From Thunnus maccoyii (taxonomy: Eukaryota; Chordata; Actinopteri; Scombriformes; Scombridae), in assembly GCF_910596095.1 (NCBI RefSeq), contig NC_056535.1:22460505-22524504 (forward strand): 64,000 bases of DNA, read 5' to 3'. The notes under the pieces were generated by a model. That model was not told the DNA's origin. It did not search any database and worked only from the letters and a program-made list of their open reading frames with translations. Below, piece by piece: positions 22,726-36,270 of this stretch (its first letter is position 1; the number at the start of each line of letters is the position of its first letter). Both the position numbers and the translations under genes were made by a program.

Positions 22726-24409
22726 CAATAACATCCCCTCTTATACGCACTATATCGTGCCAAAATCTTTACAGATACATGTGTTATACGTGGCAATCTT
22801 TTGACACGTTCTGAGGCATTTCCTTCCCCTCTCATTTGACACATGGCCTGTTACTGGTGTAAGTCTTTAAGTGAACTGTTCCTTCTCCTTAGCGTTCATT
22901 AACGCTTTCTGTTTTACCTTTAAGTGAAATGAGAGGGGAGGTAAAAGAAACTCCTATCCTGCTGCAAAGTGGTCGGCTTTTCCTCATTTTTATAAGACTT
23001 GTACTGATCTAAAACTTTGGCGTGTTCCCATTTACAGTTCTCTTCAAAAAGAGAGCAAGTGAGATGTATAATTAGAGAATGCGTTAAGCGCTTAACAGCC
23101 TCTTCAAAAAGCTTTCTCTTGCTGTATTTACTATTTTCTGCCCTGTGTGGTTTAGATTTCTTTGGGTACAGTTGGGTACAGTATTGGCACTGCAGGCTTG
23201 ATGAGCTTCAGGGCGTTGGGTGGGCACGATTATGTTCCCCCAAGGCTGATTATATGTTTCGTATGGATAGTTACTGTCCATGTGACAGCTATCAAATGTA
23301 TTAGTGGTTAAAGGTCTTTGTAGCATTGCTAGCTCATTAGCCTAAGACTGCGTGAATGCAATGAGTGGCGTGTGAGTGCTAAGTATCAATAACTGAAAAT
23401 ATATATATATTAGCCCCTTTCAGTTTCTTCCTTAACAACTTCATAGTAGTTTCTTATGGTTTCAAGGTTATTCTTGTTCAAGTAGGCAATTGATGACATT
23501 CAAGTACCTCAAACAAGGATGTTGCACGTTTCTCTTACCATGCAGGCCTGTTGCTCTCAGAGCATTCTGGGTAAAGAGTCCAGTGTGAACATGTAAGCTT
23601 TCTGAGGATGAATATCTCTGTGTTGATAGCTTGATAGTTTTTGATTTGATCAGTGTGTTTTATCATTAGTGAGTTGTTTAAATGGATAACACTGAACTTG
23701 TCTTATTTTATTTAGCTTTGGCAATATGACTAAGATTGACAAATCAGGTGTATACTAGAGTTGTGCATGTACTTATTCTATTAAATTCCATTGATTTCAT
23801 CACTCACATTGACTTTGTTGTAGTCCTGCTTGTAGGCTAAATGCACTCTCATAATTTTTTACAACCATCAAGTACAGACACAGTTTTCTCTCTGCGTTGG
23901 CACACGCTAATTGCTAACTGTGTTTTTTCAAATAGAAATTATAATGTACTCTAAAGCTTTGGCATCAACTTGTTGCGCATTTTGAGTGTTGCTGGCAGAA
24001 TATTTCTTGTTTTTTTTTCACTTTTGTAAGAAAACAGGAAGCAACAAGACTGTCTCCAAAATGTTCAGCAGTGGTCAACTTGTCCGTGCAAACCTTCTAG
24101 TTTTTAGATTCTTCTGGTTGCTCGGCTCTACAGAAAATGAAAAACCGCTCCCAGTGAGGAGCAGTTTCAAATGATGGCAGTGTGTGTGTTGTTTGTCTTC
24201 TGAGTGGAGATAGAGTCTTGATACAGCATGGTTCAACTTGTGCTGATGGCGCCACAGGACAGAAAAAACTGAGGAGGAGGTTGGTGAGGAAAGTGACACA
24301 AATTCTTTTTCTTGTGTGCTAAAGACACTCAAGTGTATGAAAGGGTATCAGAGATTAGAGGTAGTGAATCATGCAAAGGCAGATGCTTAATTACATGTAC
24401 TCCTCTTAC
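21101..24409. other. Upstream flank of sp7, no gene
   Basis: AT-rich with a (TATC)n microsatellite. A small imperfect hairpin (GAAAGCTGAGT, loop, ACTCAACTTTC) lies near 22218-22248; it is too short for a typical microRNA precursor. Nothing coding. Confidence 0.55.
22613..22726. repeat. (TATC)n microsatellite, about 28 units
   Basis: Tetranucleotide repeat with a single TAGC interruption near 22672. Confidence 0.97.
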
Positions 24410-24752
24410 TTGGGCTGAGTATTGAACCTCAATATCTTTTGAGTACTGACCAAAATTTGTCCGAAGAAGCGATTCATCAACTGCCAAAAGTTGGCAGTGA
24501 ATGCTTTGTCAGATTCTTAGTCTTGTTAATGATTCTTTGATCAGACATTTCCTGATATAACTATATAGTTTTTTCAAATGTTAGACTGTGATTAAGCAAA
24601 CTTGTGCTTTGTGTTGAGACAAAAAGTGTTTTGTAGATGCATATATTTATAATCTTCAAACTATGGTATCAAAATAAGTACAATTTTAGTATCGGTACCA
24701 AAACTCAGGTATTGCACTGGCATCAGAAAATTTCACACAATATCCATTCCTA
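24410..24752. mobile_element. hAT-type MITE (343 bp) with 8-bp target duplication
   Basis: The ends TTGGGCTGAGTATTGAACC and TAGGAATGGATATTGTG (minus strand) are inverted relatives. Flanks CCTCTTAC (24402-24409) and CCTGTTAC (24753-24760) form an 8-bp target duplication with one mismatch, as expected for hAT. Internal sequence with GGTATC-type ends is familiar from fish genomes. Confidence 0.75.
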
Positions 24753-26919
24753 CCTGTTACTGTGAATGAGTTTGCGTGTACTTGTACTTTTGGAGTATTT
24801 TATAAAGTTTTTCACTGAGGAAGTCCATTTAACATGCGATTGCAGAGGACAATGGATGACTTTGAGGCAGCTTACATTCAATAGTCAGCCAGAGAAGAAG
24901 AGAAAAGTATTGTCACTTGACTTTGTTTCTGATTTCTCATACTTTCTGACTTTTCCACTTAAATCAATCATATTTTGAACAATGACCTGTCAAAAGTAAA
25001 GTTTGGTCCTCTTCTTTTTACTTATACTCACAGTCAGTAAATTATAAGTAAAGTAAGGGTACTCTCACTTCAGGAGGACATTGTAGTACTCATTCCAGTT
25101 GTGCTGGCATGCAGTACTTCCAGTTGCTTCCTTGTGTTCACTTTAGTACCAGCAAGTTCATCCAGCAGGCATCTTTCTTGAAATAGTAGTGAAGAGTTTG
25201 CCAGATATTTCAACTTGGTGGTAACGTGAAAGCGCAGCAGCAGTACAAGCGAGCATGAAACAAAGCAGCAGGACTTCTTAGATGTTAGGCTACATCTATA
25301 CATTCACATCACATGCTTGGGTTTTTAATGCATCTTTCTTTTGGGAATAGCCTTCTGTTTTTTACATTGGTTTTAAATTGGCCTCTTGGTATCATTAGGC
25401 CATTACAGCAACCAAGTAAGTGTGTATAATGGTGGATCAATGGAATATCTCGCCATAATGCATTTCCCTTGACATTCCCCTCTGGGCTGCAACCCTCAGA
25501 AAATTAACAATGTTAATAATACTGCGACGGAAGGGGAAAATTGAAATGATTAGATGTGTTTTACTTCGCTGCTGATGGAAATGTGGTGAGAGGGAATCAG
25601 GGTCAGGGATAGACTTGCCTTGCAGCATGACTCCGTGCTATTTTTCCAGGCTGTGTGGTCAAAGATTCAGAGAGCTTGTCAACGGAAAATGAGAGAGCAA
25701 GAGAAGTGGGGGAGAAGAGAGAAAGAAGGAGACGTATAGACAGAAAGACTGGGAGAGGGAGAGACAGGAACAGGGACAGAGAGACAGGGTGGTGGGTTAC
25801 ACAGCGCACCGGTGTATATCATGTTCATTTGTACCGCTGTTGATGCTACTGATTATGGCATCAGATGTTAGTCACTTTATGCCTTTTTGAGTCAGACATA
25901 AAAGCGACAACATGCTTTTAATAAAATGACCTGCCCGGCTCGAGTGGTCTGTCTCTACTTTAGGGCATGTTGGTGGTTTTGAGTAATCCAACCACCAACA
26001 GGCTGCATTTCAGCCAGTGGACAGAACATATTCAGTCACCAGACATGGTGGTAATCACATATACCAATGAGGAGAAAGTACTTCTTTCCCTGTAAGAAGA
26101 TTTTTTCCTATTCACGTATGAACTTTTGTTTAAATGCAAAATAGAAGAAAACTAGCAAAATGTTTCCTGCTGTTTATTACATTCAATATTTTTTCTAAAA
26201 GTGCAACAAGACTTGAGTCTGACATCCCCCACCCCCAGCAAAGACTAGTTTGATCCCGTCTCACTGTGATGTCTCAGTGACCACAAATGTCAGAAATAAT
26301 CCCACACGGCACTGGAGAGACATTAATTGTTTTCCTCTATGAAAAATTTCTACTGTTCGCAGAATGACAGAGCCATTATCCCACTTTGGAATTGCAAATA
26401 TTGCGTAACATGCTAAATATACAGTTTATCATACAGGGTATTACATGCAAGTATCAGCTCTAGAAACACAGAAGTCCATCTACTCCCAAACAAATCCCAG
26501 GCCACCGCCTTCTTGCTGTATACAAGCCGACATCTGGCCTGTAATCTCCCCGTCTGTCGAGGAGACCTGTGGCCACCTAATGACCCCAACAGGCGTCATG
26601 CATGCAATTGCTCAGGATGGCGCAATGACAGTCTCTTTCAATATCTCTTTATACATACTTTGTGAAATGAGAGGGACTGTGAGGCGTACTATGCGTTTGA
26701 CTGGACACTTCAGGTTATCTGTGAAGCAACATACATGCAGTGTGGCAGGGTTGTGTGTTTGGTTGATCTTTAATAGAAACACTGCATGTTTTAATATCAT
26801 TCACACTATGTTTTTGATTTAACTGATTTGGTTGATGTGTGAAAAAGGCCCAAATATCGAAATGCGTATTCGAAATATCACACTGTTTGCTTGTTTGATT
26901 GAAGAATGTTATTTTATGG
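24753..26919. other. Intergenic, no gene
   Basis: Unremarkable, with a GA-rich run near 25680-25790. No supported feature. Confidence 0.5.
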
Positions 26920-27268
26920 CAGTGCTGTATACTTGAAACTCAGACTCAAGTCAAACTTAAGTCTCAGAAACGAGGACTTCAGATTCTAATAGTACTTGAG
27001 TACTTGAGACTTGACCCCCTAAAGACTTAATTTGACTTGAGACTTGGCAGCATATCATTCAAGTCTCAAGTTTTGACCTGGTGAAATCCCAGTATATGTA
27101 TATATAAAAATAGGACAGCGTAAGGCAGGCTTAACTTCACGTCTTCAATATTTAATTATTGGTCTCAATTATATTTTTATGGTCAGTCTTTTGACTTGCA
27201 ATTTGACTCTTAAGACTTGTGACTTGATGTGGACTTAAAGTCATAAGTCAAATCATCAAGCAGTACTG
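26920..27268. mobile_element. Fish dispersed repeat rich in ACTTGAG/GACTTG, probable non-autonomous DNA transposon
   Basis: Ends CAGTGCTG and CAGTACTG (both as read on plus, the right one nearly self-complementary to the left) enclose many copies of GACTTGAGACTTG-like words in both orientations. This matches a repeat familiar in teleosts. No target duplication was found. Confidence 0.55.
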
Positions 27269-30200
27269 GGGGGCCTCCCTACAACAAATGTGTAACTTTC
27301 CAAAAACAACAATACAACAAGCACACTGACTTTACACAGTGATGAAAAAGAAAGCATGCAGGATTTGATCTGGTTTCTCAAGCTCTCCCTGTTTCATTCT
27401 TTTACACAACTACCTCTGTCACTTTTTGTATTGTATAAACGAGTCTAACACCATTTTTTTTACCCCGTCTTAAAGTGTGACCTTCAGACGTGATCGAAAG
27501 ACACCACATATGAACTAATTAATTCCAGGCATAGACGTGACTTAAGTTATAAATGAACTATGTAACCAATGTAGAACAGTTAAGATTGAAAAATGATCAC
27601 AACTCCCTGTAACAATATTTCAGCATGGTGGGCTACATTTGTGACACATAAGGAAACACCACATAAATACTCATTTTAGTTGATTAAGCCAAGTGTGGTT
27701 GACTCCAGGGGGGCAGCAATAACTCATATGTGCGATTTTAGAAGTATACATTCACATATGTGCGCGTGTGTGTGTTTGCATGCTTGCACATACTTTCCTT
27801 GCTGTGATTTCTCCAATCAATTAGCTGCATTTTGTTTTTTCATGTTAATTCTTATTGATTTCTTTGAACATTGTCATGTCAGACGGTATGGAGCTGTAGC
27901 CCACAGAGCAGCCCACCACCTTCTCCTCTCCCCCCGCTGGTTTATACATATTTAGTCAGTGCCCCCAGACCCTGACAGCAGCTGGTGCTGAGGTTTGGGT
28001 GGGAGCTCATTACTCCCTGGCGGAGCCCTGCCAAAAGGAGGGGAGGGGGGGGGAGGGTTTTTTAAAGGGAGTAAATTGAGGTTTTCTTTTTTGGGTTACT
28101 TTATTTCGTATGGGCAAATCCAACTCCATGCGTCGTGTGATCTGTTCCATGTGTCGAGTGTGCCACCAGCAGTCATTTTTGGTCCCCTCACCCTGGAAGT
28201 TCTCCTTGATTTAATGAACTCCCCTCCTGGATGTTCTTAATGCACTGAAATAACCAAAATTTCACTCTGGAAGTTTTGACATTTTCCTCAGCTTATGAAA
28301 CCCTCTCACACAACATTTTCTTTATTTATTTAATAGTTAATGGTTACCTATAATCGCCGGTCTTACATAAAAAACAAATACACTTTTGCAGGTCTTTCTT
28401 GATGAATCTGAGAAAGACAAACCTGCACGCAGTGAGGGCCTGTCGTTTAACTATAACTGTGATTGTTTTTGTCTGTATGGCATTTTTTCTGTCCCTCATG
28501 AGATCCACTTCAGCTCTGTGGTCCACCACTCTCAAGACAAAGCCTCCATCTCTCCAGCTCCTCTTCTCCCAACAGAGGATTGTTCAGTGCTTTACATTTG
28601 ATGTCTTAGTGCCATAACTATGTGGTTTGGAGAACTGGAACTATCGCTTATTTATGAGAGACATATTGCGCTGCAGGAGAGGGATAATATCTTCGAGTGG
28701 GTCAAAAGAGTGCGTTTGTCTTCATGCTCTAGACGGGTGACCAAGAGTATCAGATGTCCCCGTCTATTGAGTGATTGTGTGGAACAGAAGTGAAGTGTTC
28801 TTGATTTGTATTTCCTCTTTTGGAGAGGAGACTGATGTGGGGACTTCCTGGTGATACTGATCAAAAAGTGGGATCAAGACGAGCAAAAACAGGGTTAGAA
28901 AGAGAGGGGCGGTGTGTTAAAGCAGGGTTCAAGACTGTCAAAACAGTGCTTGATGTGATGCAGAAGAGTTAAAGTTCAAACTGGAAAAAGGCTGTAAGCA
29001 CTCATAGAAACGGTGAGAGGAGTGGGCAGGGCATACAATTCAGAAATAGAGATTACATTATAGGTAGGTAAAATAAGCATGCCGTACCTAAAGGGGACTT
29101 TATTACTTATAACCTAAAACCCCTAAAATCAAAACAAAAAGGCCAAGCCGCACCATATGTGTGCAAGAGGAAGCTCAAGTCTTCTCTTCTTCAGACCACC
29201 CAACGCTTCACCCACACACTCTCCTGAAAAACACTGAGACTGTGCAGGACTGAATCAACCAAACTTCACATATTTCACAAGATCTTGGAACTAAGTTTAA
29301 TACTTTCAGTTCATCTATTCTTTTATGATTGGGAGGAACACCAAACCACACAAGCAAAACAAATGAATTAAAGGTACTACAATATTGAATTGTAGGTCTT
29401 TTGAATGAAAAGTGGTCTGTTGCTGTACAAAAGTTGAAGCAAAACTTTGATGAGGAAGCAAGATGGGACTTTTTTTCAATTCCATCTACGAGATAAACAA
29501 ATTCTCCATGCTGACTGAATCCACTGGAGTGCAAATGTAGAAATTCTCCCAAAGTCCATGGCGCTTTGACTGAAAATAAAGAAGAAACCTTCCTTCCCCC
29601 CACTTGCCTGAAGCCACAGCATGTGGTCTACTCTGTTGCTGCTCTAAAAATGGCAGGCGGGCGGCCTCGGGAGAAGCCCAGAACAGCCTCCACCGTAATG
29701 GCCGTGTGGGTGTGGCCCCTCGTAGATGGCTTTTGAGGGGGCCCCTCCCGGACGCCCGCACCCCTTGCCAGCGCCCAAGGGCTCCAGGCTGCCTGACCAG
29801 AGACACCGCGATGCGGCCCACGCTGAACCCAGGCCGAGCCGGGCTAGGGTGGGCTGGGCTAGGCCAGGGCCAGCATCAGCTCCACAGCTGCTTCACGGCA
29901 GGTTCCTGCACTCCTGCCCTCTGCTGGGGTCACAGAGGAAAAGGACAACAAATATAAAAGTGTGGAAAAAAAAGACACTTCTACCAAAGCCATGTACGTC
30001 AAACTGAAGTTTTATGAAAACGTTCGAACACGGCAAGGTGCTCAACTATGAAGCATTTCAATAAAAACTTAAATTTTATTCTTCTGTGTTTCTATTTATT
30101 ATTTATTCATTGGTTTCTTCATCTCCATGTTAATGTTTGCTGTTTTGATAGTAAAAGTAAGTGTTTGCTTAAAAATAGGAAAAAATTAATGGCAAAAATC

Positions 30201-30294
30201 AAAAAAGCTTTATAAAACATCACAAAACCTTTGTCCTAATGTTATATACATGTTAGACTATATGCCATTTCTTCAACTCTAACTGCAACATTGT
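27269..30294. other. Intergenic; G-rich run and GC-rich block, no gene
   Basis: Contains a G-rich run at 28035-28060 and a GC-rich block listed separately (29600-29940). I see no gene. Confidence 0.5.
29600..29940. promoter_or_regulatory. GC-rich block with CTCF-like motif, function unknown
   Basis: About 340 bp of strongly GC-rich sequence inside an AT-rich desert, with GGGCT-type short repeats at 29835-29870. At its right end CCAGCAGAGGGCAGG (minus strand, about 29912-29928) is an excellent CTCF core match. It could be a CpG-rich regulatory element, an insulator or an unannotated non-coding first exon. It has open frames on both strands because of composition only. Confidence 0.4.
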
Positions 30295-30776
30295 AGTGGT
30301 GGGATGCAACTAAGTACATTTACTCATGTACTCTTCATGTATAATTGCGAAGCACTTATACTTTACTTGAGTATTTCCATTTTATGCTGCTTTATAGTAT
30401 AACTCCACTACTTTTCAGAGGGAAATATTGTACTTTTTGTTCCTTTACATGTATTTTACAGTTATAGTCACAGTTTAAGTTGATTAATATTTCACACACA
30501 AACTCTATGATGAGTTTATGAAATACTATGCTATAAATTAAACTATCCAACAGTATATAAATGAGCTCAAACACAACCAACCACAACAGTAAAAAGCTGC
30601 TTACACATTAATGCATGAATCATAATAATCCAGTTTGTTTTTACTTTTGATTCTTGAGGTACACTTTGATAATAATACTTTAAAAACATTTTTAAATACA
30701 AGATATTTACTTGTAATGGAGTCTATTTACACCCTGGTACCAGCAATACCAAAGGATCTGAATATTACTTCCACTA
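30295..30776 (+). mobile_element. Teleost dispersed repeat (AAGTACATTTACTC family), hAT-like MITE
   Basis: The start TAGTGGTGGGATGCAACTAA and the end AAAGGATCTGAATATTACTT followed by CCACTA match the two ends of a very common fish element. Its middle carries CACTACTTTTCAGAGGGAAA and similar words. Ends are short inverted repeats (TAGTGG). A second, partial copy in reverse lies at 40800-40984. Confidence 0.8.
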
Positions 30777-32063
30777 ATTTAACAAATAAAGTAAAAGGGG
30801 ACAGTACACTTATACAAAACACAGACAGTGTGTACAGTCAGTAGTAGGTGCCTGGCAAGGGCTGACGCCAATAAATGAGAGAATGAAATGAGCTGGTACG
30901 CTTTGTGCTACCATTTCCACTGTTTTAATGTGGTGAAGAAAAGGCTTTAATCCATAAGAGGATATTTGGCAGGTCAAACAAACACAGTGCAATTCCATGT
31001 ACGCATCCTGTAGAGGAGTAGCCTTTCATTAAAAGAAACATACAACAACACATCTTGAAGAACACTGTCCATCTCAGCTCATTTTTCACATCTTAAAGTC
31101 CTGTAATAAAGAGATAATTCAAATGTTGAATGGAGCGTTGCTGTGCAGCACGTTACAGTCTTACTATGTTTGAGTGAAGTTAGAAAAGTCGCTGATCATG
31201 TTGACTTTTAACCCTCCTGGCTCCTGTAGTTGATATGCACTAACCATGTGTAATACATCACTGCATGGGTTAAGTTTTGCATGTGAAACTGCACATCTGA
31301 TGGTAATGCGGCCTGAATGGTGATAGTGAGTGATAGGGTGAAGCCAGCCAGTCACCTTCTGGTTTGAATCAGCGGAAGGGGATTGGAGGGGGTTGCTTTC
31401 GATACGTTGGCTTTTATTGCCTCTCCCCTTTGGTTTTAAACAGATCTGCCTGTTTGTGGAAGTGTGGCTGGCGGTTGGCTCCTCAGCTGGCAAGGCAGCG
31501 GCGTTTAATTGCTCTTTGTTGTGGCGGGCTGGGGGAGAAGGAGGCCCTGTGGTCGACGCTGCACAATGGCACTTTGGCCTGCCAGAACACACATTGGGAC
31601 ACACATCACATGCACCTATACACTCACACAAGCGTTCAACGCATACTTGAACAAACGTAGATTAGCACGTCAAATTCACATATGTGTACCTAAACTGGTA
31701 TATTTTTGTAATAATTCACATTTCCTAATAGTTCCATATTCTTGATGGTCCTGCCTTTTGTGTTAAAAAAAAGAAATTGATGTTACCGCTCACAAGCCAC
31801 CATATAATAGCGCACATAGGAAATGGCTTAATGGTGTAACAATGTTGGTTTATAATGGACTAACTAAGTGTTCGAGGAAATAAAAGAGGAATTACGGGAG
31901 AATGAACAGAAGCAGCATGGTTTGTATATTTGTGCTGTTCTGTGAATGGGCAAGCATATAATTATCACATTTACGAGGAAGAGCTGCTGAATAATGGGTC
32001 ATAGTGGGCGTAGTGGGGCAGTGTATCCTCCCTGATTCAGCCCCTCCCAGAGTGAGTGTGTGC

Positions 32064-32065
<2 letters not shown>

Positions 32066-32115
<50 letters not shown>
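32066..32115. repeat. (GT)n(GA)n compound microsatellite
   Basis: A GT run switches to a GA run. Confidence 0.9.
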
Positions 32116-32789
32116 CCTGAAGACTTCTGATAAACAGTCTTCTTTCAGAGTGAAGCCATTTTGTACTCCATCACGTAATGAGTTTAAAAAGTGCACAGCA
32201 GTTATATCTTCCTATAAACCAGAACACATTCTTGCTTTCGCTCTTGAATGTGCCAATGACACGTCACATGTAGTTTGATGCAGTTTTACCTTTCCTCCAT
32301 CTCAACCTCACCGTCTCCAGTGATGCGTTCGTCCCGGCCAAAAATTTCTTTGCCTTGTTTACTTTTCCTGCAGCCCCTGCACGTGTGTTTATTCAAAACT
32401 AAAGTATTCTTTTTTCTGCTCCTCCGTCACGGTGGCTTTTTGTGTTCAGCTGTGGTGAGTTTTGTGTATTTTTGTGTAATTTACTCCTACAATTGGAGGA
32501 ATGATGTGCTCTTCTGCTCTGCCCAGCCCACCCCCCCTCCTTCCCTCCTTCTCCTCTTCCCTCCCAGAGAGGTTCTTTTCCATTGATGCACTTACTGTAA
32601 AGTGTTCCCTCTGCCTCCATCGCTGACCACATCAACTTGGCCAATCACTGATGACTCATTATACACACATAAACAGAACAAAGCACAAACAGTCATCACA
32701 GAGTAACTGCATACGTTTACACATGCAGCACAGCAGAGTGTCTCTCAGCTCCCTCTATCTGTTTTTCTTTTTCACCCCCCCTCTCTCTC

Positions 32790-32794
32790 GCTCC

Positions 32795-32868
<74 letters not shown>
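32790..32868. repeat. (CT)n(CA)n compound microsatellite
   Basis: A CT run of about 45 bp is followed by a CA run of about 30 bp. Confidence 0.95.
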
Positions 32869-32870
<2 letters not shown>

Positions 32871-35539
32871 GGATGTGTGCAGAATGAACAGAATGCTACG
32901 CCACTGTAATTTTTGGGAATGAAAATGGAAACTGGCACCAATTAGGGAAACCAATAAAGTAACCTCAGTTCTATACGTCTGCCAAGTGGTAGAGGGGATT
33001 CAACTGGAGAGTATAGAGTTACATCCAGCCTTTAGGTTATCATCCAGATAACATCATCCAGTTTTATACCATGGATGCAATTACATTTCTGCTGTTATCC
33101 TCCTCTCTGGCTTTACAGAAGCAGGACATCATACTATATGAGACAGATTTAGTCTTTTATCAGTTGGGACGAGCTTGTTCCTTGTCATTTAAACGTCTTC
33201 TTATCTCACATATCACAGTTTCTTTCAACAAGACAAACTAAATCAACCAGCTTAGTAGCCTTTCATTAGGTAAGTCAATGTTTATATCCGCTGGCTAACA
33301 GTGGAGCAGTGAGAGGGACATGTTTTGATTTACTTAAACACTTACTAATTGCGACCCTCATGGCTGCTGCGATTAATTGGTTTCTGCAAAACACTGTATA
33401 TAAGAAAGGAAAAGGAAGGAGGCAGATGGGGCGGTAAGTTTAATCCTGGCTCTGGTAGAGACAGAGTAATAGGGTAATGATCCTGCGGCCCTCTGGTGCT
33501 GATGTGGTGTTGAGAGAGCAAAGGAGAAAGGAAAAGAGAGAGAGAGAGAGACCTGAGTTTCAGGAGAACCACTAAATGCTGCCACATTAATCCACAGCAG
33601 TGACGCCATGCCGCACGCCAGTCACAGGATCAGCCACGCACTCATATGTATACACACACGGATGCACACACACATCTTTCTCTTTCTTCTTCTTACACGC
33701 GCACTCACACACACACATCAGGTACAGTTACCAGCTGGCCAGGAGAGCTCAACGACTGTAACTTAAGAAAACACAAGCAAATGAAGAAGACATCCTCACT
33801 TCTTTGACAACATGCAAAAAACAGATAAAACACAAGCAAGCTGTGAAACAGTCATAAATTTGACAACACATACGAGGCATAAGGAAACACACTGAAAATA
33901 CTAAAATACTGCAAGTCGTACTAAACAACACAAAGTTGACAAAACAATCCCAACTCAAGGTCCACTTAATAGCTTTTTCAACTGTATCACATGGTTTTCA
34001 GTAGTCGTCAAAGCGTCCTCCTGGCTGCATTACACTGCTTACCTGATCCCTCGGTCAAAACAACAGATTAAAGTTGATTAAAGCCAATGTGTTATGGTTG
34101 AAAGGTCAGAATAAAGCTAGTAAGTGGACCTTGAAGGATGCAGTACGCTTGAAACAAATGTTTAGATGTGTTGTTCGACCACATCTGAAGGTAAAAGGGT
34201 TTATAGATGTTCCGAATGGCCACAGTCGAAGGCCTGTCGTCATAGCGCATCACACTGTTTCCCTGATCTCTCTCTAAGAACTCTGTGCCTTGATGAATTG
34301 TGCCAATGGGGAGACCGGCACATACTGTCAAACAATTTCTCCTCGAAGGCTTTCAAGGTTTGGTCGTATGCACAAAAAGTTACAAAAGTAGTTGTGTGAA
34401 GACTAAAAAAGAGAGATTTAGAGAGAAATTCAAATTCTGCTTACCTTCTCACCTCTGTACACCTGGCCAATTGCTGTGTAACATGGCTGTGATTCGGAAA
34501 GTCAGCAAAATTGTTTGACACAGCGGCACTAATTCTGGTGTTGGAAAGATGTGGGTGGCTGTTTGACAATCCGACCAGCACTTTGTTTGAAGCAAGTCCC
34601 TAAATCGGATTTATTTTGCACTTTCATGCTTAATAAAACAATAGAATTTTCCTGTTTTTTTCCAGGTTAAACGTTGAATACCTGGACTCATGATTTTCTG
34701 ATATTGACCTCTCGTCGGTGATGCTGGAGAAAAGTTTATTTTAATTTTTTAAATTCTGATTACATGATTCGGATATCACTGGCTAGACACTAGCACTAGC
34801 CTTTCACTACTTACTAGCGTGTTCATCAGATTTTTGGTCACGTTTTTGTGCATGTTTATTTAAACCATATCCAGTGTATGTTGTCAACTTGGTGAATGTA
34901 TTTCTCAGTTTTCTTATGTTTTATTTATTAGTGGTAATCTGTAGCAGCAATGTGAAGTTTCTGCTGTCAACGTGATGAAAATGTTTTTCTCATTTGCTTG
35001 ACTGTTGTGTTTCTTAAGTTGCAATGCATTGAGCTGTCTCGGCCACCATTCACACACATGCGTTTGTGTGCATGAATACACATGCTGAGACATTAAACAC
35101 AACATGACAAAGTATGCACACATGCTACACAAATATGCATGAACATATAGTACATGCAGGAATCAGACTCAAGAAATGTTTTCTATACACAGACTCAATA
35201 AAATAAAAATTGCATTGTTGCTTTTAACTCACAGACAAGCATACACAGGCAACTAATATCTAACACACAGGAAACGGATGTGCAAACATGCAGTCTACAG
35301 TAATACTGTTCTGGGTGATGAAATATATGCACAGTCACAAACATCTGTGTGTGTGTTTTCTTTGTATGAATCCTCCCTCACAATGACTCATGTATCCACT
35401 CAAATATTTTTGTATTATGAAAACAATTTTATTCCAGACGGTAGTTTGTTTTTCAAAAGGAAAAGTCCCAAAACCAGTGCTCTGTGGCTCTTTGTGAGCG
35501 CCCATTAAGCCGTATCCTGACGTTTACTTCCTTTATTGC

Positions 35540-36270
35540 TCTTTTCTTTCCCCTGGGCTGTCACTCCCCCTCCGCTCCTCCTGTTCTATACCATCTACCG
35601 TTTCCTGTCTTCCATCCCTCCCTCAGTACCCTCTCTCCATCCCTACTACCCCCTCTGTCTCCCTCTGCTAGTCTTTCTGGCCTCTCTGTCTCCCTCTCCT
35701 TCTCAGTTGGACTCATGTGGGACTGATTGAGCTTGAGGATCCAGCCCTCATCAAAGGCCGAGTGTGGTTGAATGCGAGCAAGCCACTGAGGCTCCAATCT
35801 CGCACTGGTTAATGAGCCCCCTCTCCCCCTTTCCTCCTCCTCTTCTTCCTCAGCCGCCCCCCCTCCCTCCCTCCAGCAGCAAGCTCATACAACTTAGAAA
35901 CTTGGCCTCAGCCTCCCCCCTTCCTTCTCTTTTTCCTCTTTTTCTTCCCCTCCTTCCTTCCTCTTTCCCCTAGTCTCTCCACACTTAAGTATTCTCAAAT
36001 AACTCATGTCTCTCCTTTGCTGCTACCTTTTTCCTCTTTTTTCAGCTCATTCGCTGATAATACAGCTTCCTCCTCTCCTCTATAATTCATCTAAATTTCA
36101 GTATTTCAATCCTCAAATTCTCTCTTCCTCTCCTCTTCTCCCTCTCTCCCTCGTTCCCCAGTCCCTCCGCTCTCCGTCAGCCACAGCCCCTCCACAGGCT
36201 CAGCTCCAAACCGAGGCTGGCGTCTGTCTCTCTGTGTCGGACCCCCTCCGCCTCCTCCTCCTCTAACCAC
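35540..36270. repeat. Long polypyrimidine-rich block (plus strand)
   Basis: About 700 bp dominated by CCTCC, CTTCC and TCCCTC words on the plus strand. Apparent open frames are Pro/Leu/Ser-rich and compositional. Confidence 0.8.

Noticed and set aside
22613-22726. Regular tetranucleotide array considered as a CRISPR-like array
   Set aside because: It is a pure microsatellite without spacers, in a vertebrate genome.
29486-30007. Overlapping long frames on both strands in the GC-rich block
   Set aside because: High GC lowers stop frequency. Frames on both strands are Pro/Arg-rich without family resemblance.
35484-36266. Pro/Leu/Ser-rich plus-strand frames
   Set aside because: Produced by the polypyrimidine block; compositional only.
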